From Stictocephala bisonia (taxonomy: Eukaryota > Arthropoda > Insecta > Hemiptera > Membracidae), in assembly GCA_035578905.1 (NCBI GenBank), contig JAQJVL010000003.1, positions 9,801,743 to 9,865,742 on the forward strand: a DNA stretch of 64,000 nucleotides, read 5' to 3'. Below the pieces are notes generated by a model. The model was given only the letters and a program-made list of their open reading frames with translations, made no database searches and was not told the DNA's origin. Position numbers and translations under genes: made by a program. Position 1 is the stretch's first letter. Each line of letters begins with the position of its first letter. Below are positions 58,291-64,000 of this stretch, one piece after another.

Positions 58291-61200
58291 TAATTGTAGC
58301 CCCACTAAGTAACAAAACATACTTGTCAGCGGAGTCCATCTTAACTATAACGTATAATGCATAAAATAAATTAGTACATAGTAATATAATAAATTTAACA
58401 CATTCTTATCAATAATAGTAACAGAGAAAATGGCAACTGGTGGGCAAAACTCACCTAGTGTATAAGTGGCAAAAATTAAGCAAGTTAATTGATATTACAT
58501 AGATAGTTTATAATAACAAGTATTATGATTATATTTATTAAAAGGTTGTTCCCAAAGATGGATCCTTTGGACATTTCATGAGGAATGGGTCGAGCTGATT
58601 TACCTTCTCTTACCCCAAATTAAAAATGGGTTTTTCTGCCAGATGTGATTTAACATGTTTTCAAACTAGACAGATGCTTTAACTATTCAGTTCAGTATCA
58701 GCTCCAACCACGTGCACTATAGGCTCTAAGCTTACATGTTTTTTTGTCTGTATTGAAAAATTATCAACAATAAAATATCAGCTCAATTAACCTATTCACT
58801 TGATCATTCCAAAAGTTCTTATTTGTTTCTTAGAATGCTTTCTGACTGATTATTGACAAATCTAGATATTAATTTTCTTAACTTCAGCTTAATATGTAAA
58901 TAGTGAAATGTTTAATCTTGCCTCTTCCACGTTATAATTCTTTTTAAACTTTTTTGTTCATTGCTCTTCATTGAATATATTTCAACATTTGATGTTAATC
59001 AAAAATATGTTATTTTTAAGCAGATGCTTCAGGTTAGTGGCTAACTATTTATGATTGTATCCATATGTTATGTTCTATTGTAATCAGTTGTTAATTTTAC
59101 AATCAAACAAGCTAGACTCAATTTCTTTTTTAATTTTTAGTTAAATTAAGTTTATCTTTTCTATTGGCCACATTACTAGCAACAGTGGCTACTCAATTTC
59201 CATTTTTTTACTTTGTGAAAATTGTTGTGTTTCTTTGAAAGAAATAAATGCCTTTATTCATTTATGTACAACTAGTCCAGTGAATAGCTGACCTTGCTTT
59301 AGAGTGTTTCAAAAGCATAAATTTCATCAGTGCACCTTGGCCCATAATATAGACTGAAGAATGATAGAGTGTCCAAAATGAGTCTAGTGAAGGTATTGCT
59401 GTATCTGAACATAAAACGACTTCAAAATAATATGGCTATTATTTTCAAAAGGATATTAATTTTATAGAAATCTTTTATATATGATGACTTTGGCTATGAA
59501 TTCTTCACAAAAACTTTTACGATAATCGTTTTACAGGATTAACTTTAAATGTAATGAAATGATATACGCTATTATAAGCAAATAATACTATTGATTGTTT
59601 AGTATCAGAATATCTTATATTAAGAAATGTTGCTCGATTAGTATGTCAAAGTTTATTTTAATTAATAAAGAACAGTGTTAAGCACGTGCCTTCATTTCTT
59701 AGTTAAGAAGCTTTGGAGATGGCCTTTGAGTGAGATAAATGGCTCCTGCGCATTGCTAGTAGAGATAATATAAATAAAAATCGCAAATATATAATCCATA
59801 AAAACATCAATTCCCTATTAAAATGGTAGTTTCTATAAGCACCTGATAATGAAAAAAAACTTAGAATCAATAATTTGATAATCTTTCTTACTAGATCAAC
59901 TATTTTTGATAACTTACCTATATTTTTGATTTCGATATAAGATAATGTTGATATAAATTTTTAACAAAATGAGGTGAAGGTCACCCCAAAACATTAGTCT
60001 GAATTATTTTTACTGTACTTTAGTAATAGTGATTTTATTGTTAATTTAGAAACATTTGTGTATTTCAGAACGAATTCTCTAATTTATAATATAAAAACTG
60101 ACTTCAATGTATGAAAATAGTGTGAGGTAAAATATTATACTATTCTTTTATAAAAGACACTAGTTCAAATATTTAGAATCAAATCATACAAACCTGCTAC
60201 CAGACAGTATTAGATTGCTTTAAAACGTTTGGAATATTTTGCTTCCCTACTATTTTGCAAGGCTGCGTGTGAACGAAAGGCTGAAATGCTCAACAACTTT
60301 CATCCAAAAGCATATCTCTCAACAATGCCTAAATAAAGGTATTCCAAAAATGTAAGCACTTATATAAGTCCTTTTGTCTTCTATAGAGTGATCTTTTTTA
60401 TAAAAGTGCCCAAACATACTTCATATTTAATAAAAAAAATAATGAAAATTACGATGGCAAACAACAATCGTTTATGAGAGTGTGTTTGAGTAGGTTTACA
60501 GTTTTTGAATGTTACCACCAAGGAAAGAGACAGAGGTCGTATCCAATTGTGCGCTGAATGAATTTTGACCGTTCTCCATATGAAAGTCAGATCCAGCAGC
60601 ATTGTTAGTCGCTCAAGGATAAACAAGATAATTACTGTAACAAATTTATAATGATAATTGGTGGCAAATGCACTGCACTATTCGATGTCGCCATAAGATA
60701 ACGCCCTCTTTTTATTTATTCTCTGTGATGTTACTTTCTTTTATTTATCTCGTCTCTCGTATCAAAAATGTTAAAGGGAAAAAGATATTTCTTTCTTCAT
60801 CAATTCTTGTTGGATAAATTACTGATTTTCAAAATTTCAAATAACAGCAAAAGTACTTGAATACTTGTTAAGATGAAGTAAAATCGTCAAATAACGATAA
60901 TGTTACTTTTTATCAGTATTATAGTAGTCATATAATAATCATATAATGTTTACAAACTGTAAAGGGTTGGAAGGGAAGGATGAACAACCAAGAATATTTT
61001 GCAAGTATGTAAGGTTTTGAGACTTATATGTACTATGCTAAACTTCACCATATAAGTACATAAACGTATACAATTATGTTTATGAGTATAGAACCCCACG
61101 CTTTCTTAATTATTAACTGATGATGCATAAGTGGCCTTTACTCACATCAAGTTTGTGTTGTTAAACCGTAACTGATAATTTGAGAATTGTCAATATTTGG

Positions 61201-62070
61201 TGGCCAATACGTCAAAGCCAGTTGATAAAGATAACCTTGGGCTAGTTTTTTCAGTGTTGATTGAACACAGTGGGTGTCTAATCGTGGTGCGTTTTGCTTT
61301 GACGTTTTCTTGTTTCCTAAATATAATGTTGTAACTTAGAGGTTAGATTAATTGTTTTGTTGATAGTTTGAGCTTGTTGAGGTGCGAATACAAAAATGAG
61401 GTTAAACTGGCGTATCTTGATGCTCAAACCTGTTTGAACTATGTAAATTTTATTCCTGCCCTAATAAGTGCAGAAACGTTTTATTAGTGTGGAGCCCTCA
61501 ATTTTGTTTTCGTAGGCCTATACATACTTCCTGCTGTTACTAGTTGTGTACAGGTGGACTTCTTGGCTTAAGAGGCTAATCGAAATGGTGTAAAGTAAGG
61601 ATGTAAGATACCTTAGTCGTACTTATTAAGGTAAGTATTTTCTAACTGCTCACTCAGTCATTGTGTGTCTAAGTTAATGAAGTTGGTCTCTAGTCATTGT
61701 AAGTGTTGATTATATTGATATCTTACCACTGTAAGATCTGAAAGTTAAGAGTGGGGCAAACTAAGTATTGATCCACCTCAAAGCTCATTTTGATTTAAGC
61801 GCTAATTCTTTTCTGTTATAATCTGAAATATTGAGTAGTTTTGTTAAAAATAAATGTATAGGTCCAAATGTTTGCCAAACATGTCATATTTAAATCCAAC
61901 GCTGGTAAAAGTGAACTGCTGTCAACCAATATACGTGTTATTAAGGCAATCAATTATTGTGGATTTAAGTGTCTTAATGAGACACTGAATAAGTTAAGGT
62001 AAATAAGCTTGAATAATTAACGATGTTGAAGTTTTGAATGGTGGAAAACACAGATTACTTTGTGTACAAA
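58291..62070. other. long AT-rich region without a recognised gene
   Basis: No exon, RNA gene or tandem repeat supported on either strand. The few ORFs of 60-80 codons (for example 60381-60626) have chance-like composition. Confidence 0.4.
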
Positions 62071-62135
62071 GAGAGTTAAGGAGAACTCAATTGTGTATGT
62101 ATGATACATAATTAATTGAATTCTCCTTAACTCTC
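62071..62135. repeat. 22-bp inverted repeat with 21-nt loop (hairpin)
   Basis: Arms 62071-62092 (GAGAGTTAAGGAGAACTCAA + TT) and 62114-62135 match with one mismatch. The loop has a further TGTAT / ATACA pairing. It could be a small foldback element or a hairpin RNA. Confidence 0.7.
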
Positions 62136-63505
62136 AATTATTGATGCGTGTAAACGTAGTTAAATTGATCCTTAATTATTAATGATAGAGTTATTAAGTC
62201 CGTTTACTTTGGGTTAAGCGAATGTGTGGAACCTTAGTAATAGTGGGTACATAAGTGATCAATATGTTATATCAATATGCCTGTTTAAGGGTGGGTCAGT
62301 ATTACTTCTTATTGTGTATTCTCCCTTCTCTGCTAACTTATTTCTCTTGTATTTTAGTAACCGTGTGCCTTTATTGACTATATGTCCTCTCAAACTTTAT
62401 CCAAGGTCAATTCACTTGATTATATTTTAACAGGTTATTTCCATGGGATGTGATTTTTCAAAGTGAATACTTATTATCCTTATGATCAACCCTGGGGATT
62501 GTGGGCCTTAAATTGTATTTTTTATTAATGAGTAGTATCCAGAAACCATCTACAGTTTTATTTATAACCGGTCATATTACGAAATGTGTTTTGTCAACAG
62601 TACCTTGGAAACGTAGAACTGACTAAAAAAAAAACATTGATTTTATAGTGAACTCTGATTTTGGTAATTTTTTGTGTGAACATTTCTTTTGCTATCTCAA
62701 TATTACAGATCACACAAATTAGCAACATACCAAGGATTTCTTCATGGCACTAACTAACATTTCCAAAATTCGGTTAGTATTACCTTGGTATCTAAAATTA
62801 TTGTGCGTAGTTTTTTAATTTTAGTTAATTCTTAGGTGACGTGACTGTAATTATATAAGTTGGGGTAGACATTTGTAGTATTTCATATGGGTGGTAACAA
62901 CACATAATTAACACATTTTGAGAAAACAGAGTGGGTATAAAATATCATTAATTAAAGAATTCGGTTCCAAAGAAATTCAACGTCTGAAATAAAACGAGCA
63001 ATGCTTCTCGAATATTTTACTCTCAATACATTGTATTTATTTATCAAAATTAAAGATAGTTTTTAGCGAATTCGAGGAATGTTTAGGAAGTAATATCAAA
63101 GCCATATTATTGAAACTAACAAAAATATTCTTTTAATTCATTAACTTTCTAAATTTTGTATTAAAATCAAGTTAAAATGATGTCTTAAAAACAGTTAAAA
63201 AGATTGGAGTTTAAAAAACTATATTTGGGGTTTGAAGATGTCATTTTTTATTTATCTTACTACGCTTAATGATAAGTGTCAATAGTGATGGCTGTGCATA
63301 ATAAAGCCCCAACGAGTTACCACAGCAAAACTATAAATTTTAGTATTGAGCAATCCAATTTAATCTAGCATGGTATTTTTAAATATTAGTTAAAAAAACA
63401 AGAGACTAATCACAAAGTTGCCAGCCTCGTCACCCAAACCGGTTTAATACAGAGTGTGCATACATCATACAAAACTGAACGAAGCGTACGTCCTATGTGC
63501 TAGGT
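62136..63505. other. AT-rich region, no gene seen
   Basis: Nothing supported on either strand. Confidence 0.4.
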
Positions 63506-63512
63506 AGTATGC

Positions 63513-64000
63513 ACTCAATACCACTGCGCCTATACATGTTGGTGAGTCAATACCACTGTATGTTTATGGGTGAGTCAATACTAGTGTACTTGTACATGTG
63601 GGGAACTCAGTAACGATGTACAAATATGGTTGAAAAGATGGATCAATACCACAGTACGTCCTACGTCCTAGATGGTATCCACTCAATACCACTGTGCCTG
63701 TACATGTTGGTGGGTCAATACCATTGTATGTGTATGGGTGAGTCGGTACTAGTGTGGAGGACTCAGTAACGATGTACAAATATGGTAGAAAGGATGGATC
63801 AATACCACAGTACGTCCTACGTCCTAGGTAGTATGCACTCAATACCATTGCACCTGTACATGTTGGTGTGTCAATACCATTGTATGTGTATGGGTGAGTC
63901 AATGCTAGTGTACTTGTACATGTTGAGGATTCAGTAACTATGTACAAATATGGTAGAAAGGATGGATCAATACCACAGTCGTCCTACGTCCTAGATGGTA
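63513..64000. repeat. compound tandem repeat, period 156-168 bp, running off the window
   Basis: At least three units (landmark ACTCAATACCA at 63513, 63681 and 63837), each holding sub-words TCAATACCACTGTATGTGTA, GGGTGAGTCAATACTAGTGT and GATGTACAAATATGGTAGAA. It shares words with the 36-bp array at 1755-2420. The 127-aa minus-strand ORF across it is a repeat artefact. Confidence 0.9.

Overview
This window looks like a piece of an insect nuclear chromosome. It is AT-rich, its genes have introns, and it carries non-LTR retrotransposon remnants, a tRNA-derived SINE, many minisatellites, and TTAGGTTATG-type repeats of the kind common in insects. The order cannot be fixed from the sequence; a hemipteran is my guess. 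There is no sign of bacterial or organellar DNA.

The main content is a cluster of five UDP-glycosyltransferase (UGT) genes, called A to E here. A (295-10594), B (12511-20928), C (22653-34432) and D (40544-44926) lie on the minus strand. E (50399-57064) is on the plus strand, head-to-head with D. All share one exon plan. For A, B, C and E a two-codon start exon (ATG AAG or ATG AAA) comes first. Then come exons of 247, 581, 223, 220 and about 295 nt, with intron phases 0, 1, 0, 1 and 2. C (523 aa) and D (521 aa) are open from start to stop and keep the signal peptide, the KSH catalytic-histidine motif, the 44-residue UGT signature and a C-terminal membrane anchor. A is a heavily broken pseudogene, including a 201-bp deletion that removed most of exon 4. 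B has a frameshift and two stops. E is broken only by a 13-bp deletion. A, B and C also share intron and 5' flank sequence, so they are recent tandem duplicates in a birth-and-death process.

Each copy has grown its own tandem repeats. A has a 36-bp G-quadruplex-type minisatellite (1755-2420). B has a 34/42-bp array of about 1.2 kb in intron 1. C has 64-bp and 52-bp arrays in intron 4, 127-bp and 67-bp arrays in intron 1, a tandemly doubled promoter region, and a triplicated last exon of which only the distal copy is open. A related compound array runs off the right edge (63.5-64.0 kb).

Other content: an isolated plus-strand exon resembling the C-terminal region of checkpoint kinase 1 (2634-2765) inside intron 5 of pseudogene A; a 5'-truncated non-LTR element with a perfect 12-bp target-site duplication (45419-46165); several decayed LINE fragments (6.5, 31.8-33.0, 36.4-37.3 and 58.2 kb); a SINE whose insertion site is recognisable in the paralogous copies; a foldback-type repeat present twice in opposite orientation; and a few unrecognised ORFs. 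The rest, notably 57.1-63.5 kb, is AT-rich and I see no gene in it. The UGT proteins would act on the luminal side of the endoplasmic reticulum, conjugating sugar to small lipophilic compounds; their individual substrates cannot be read from the sequence.
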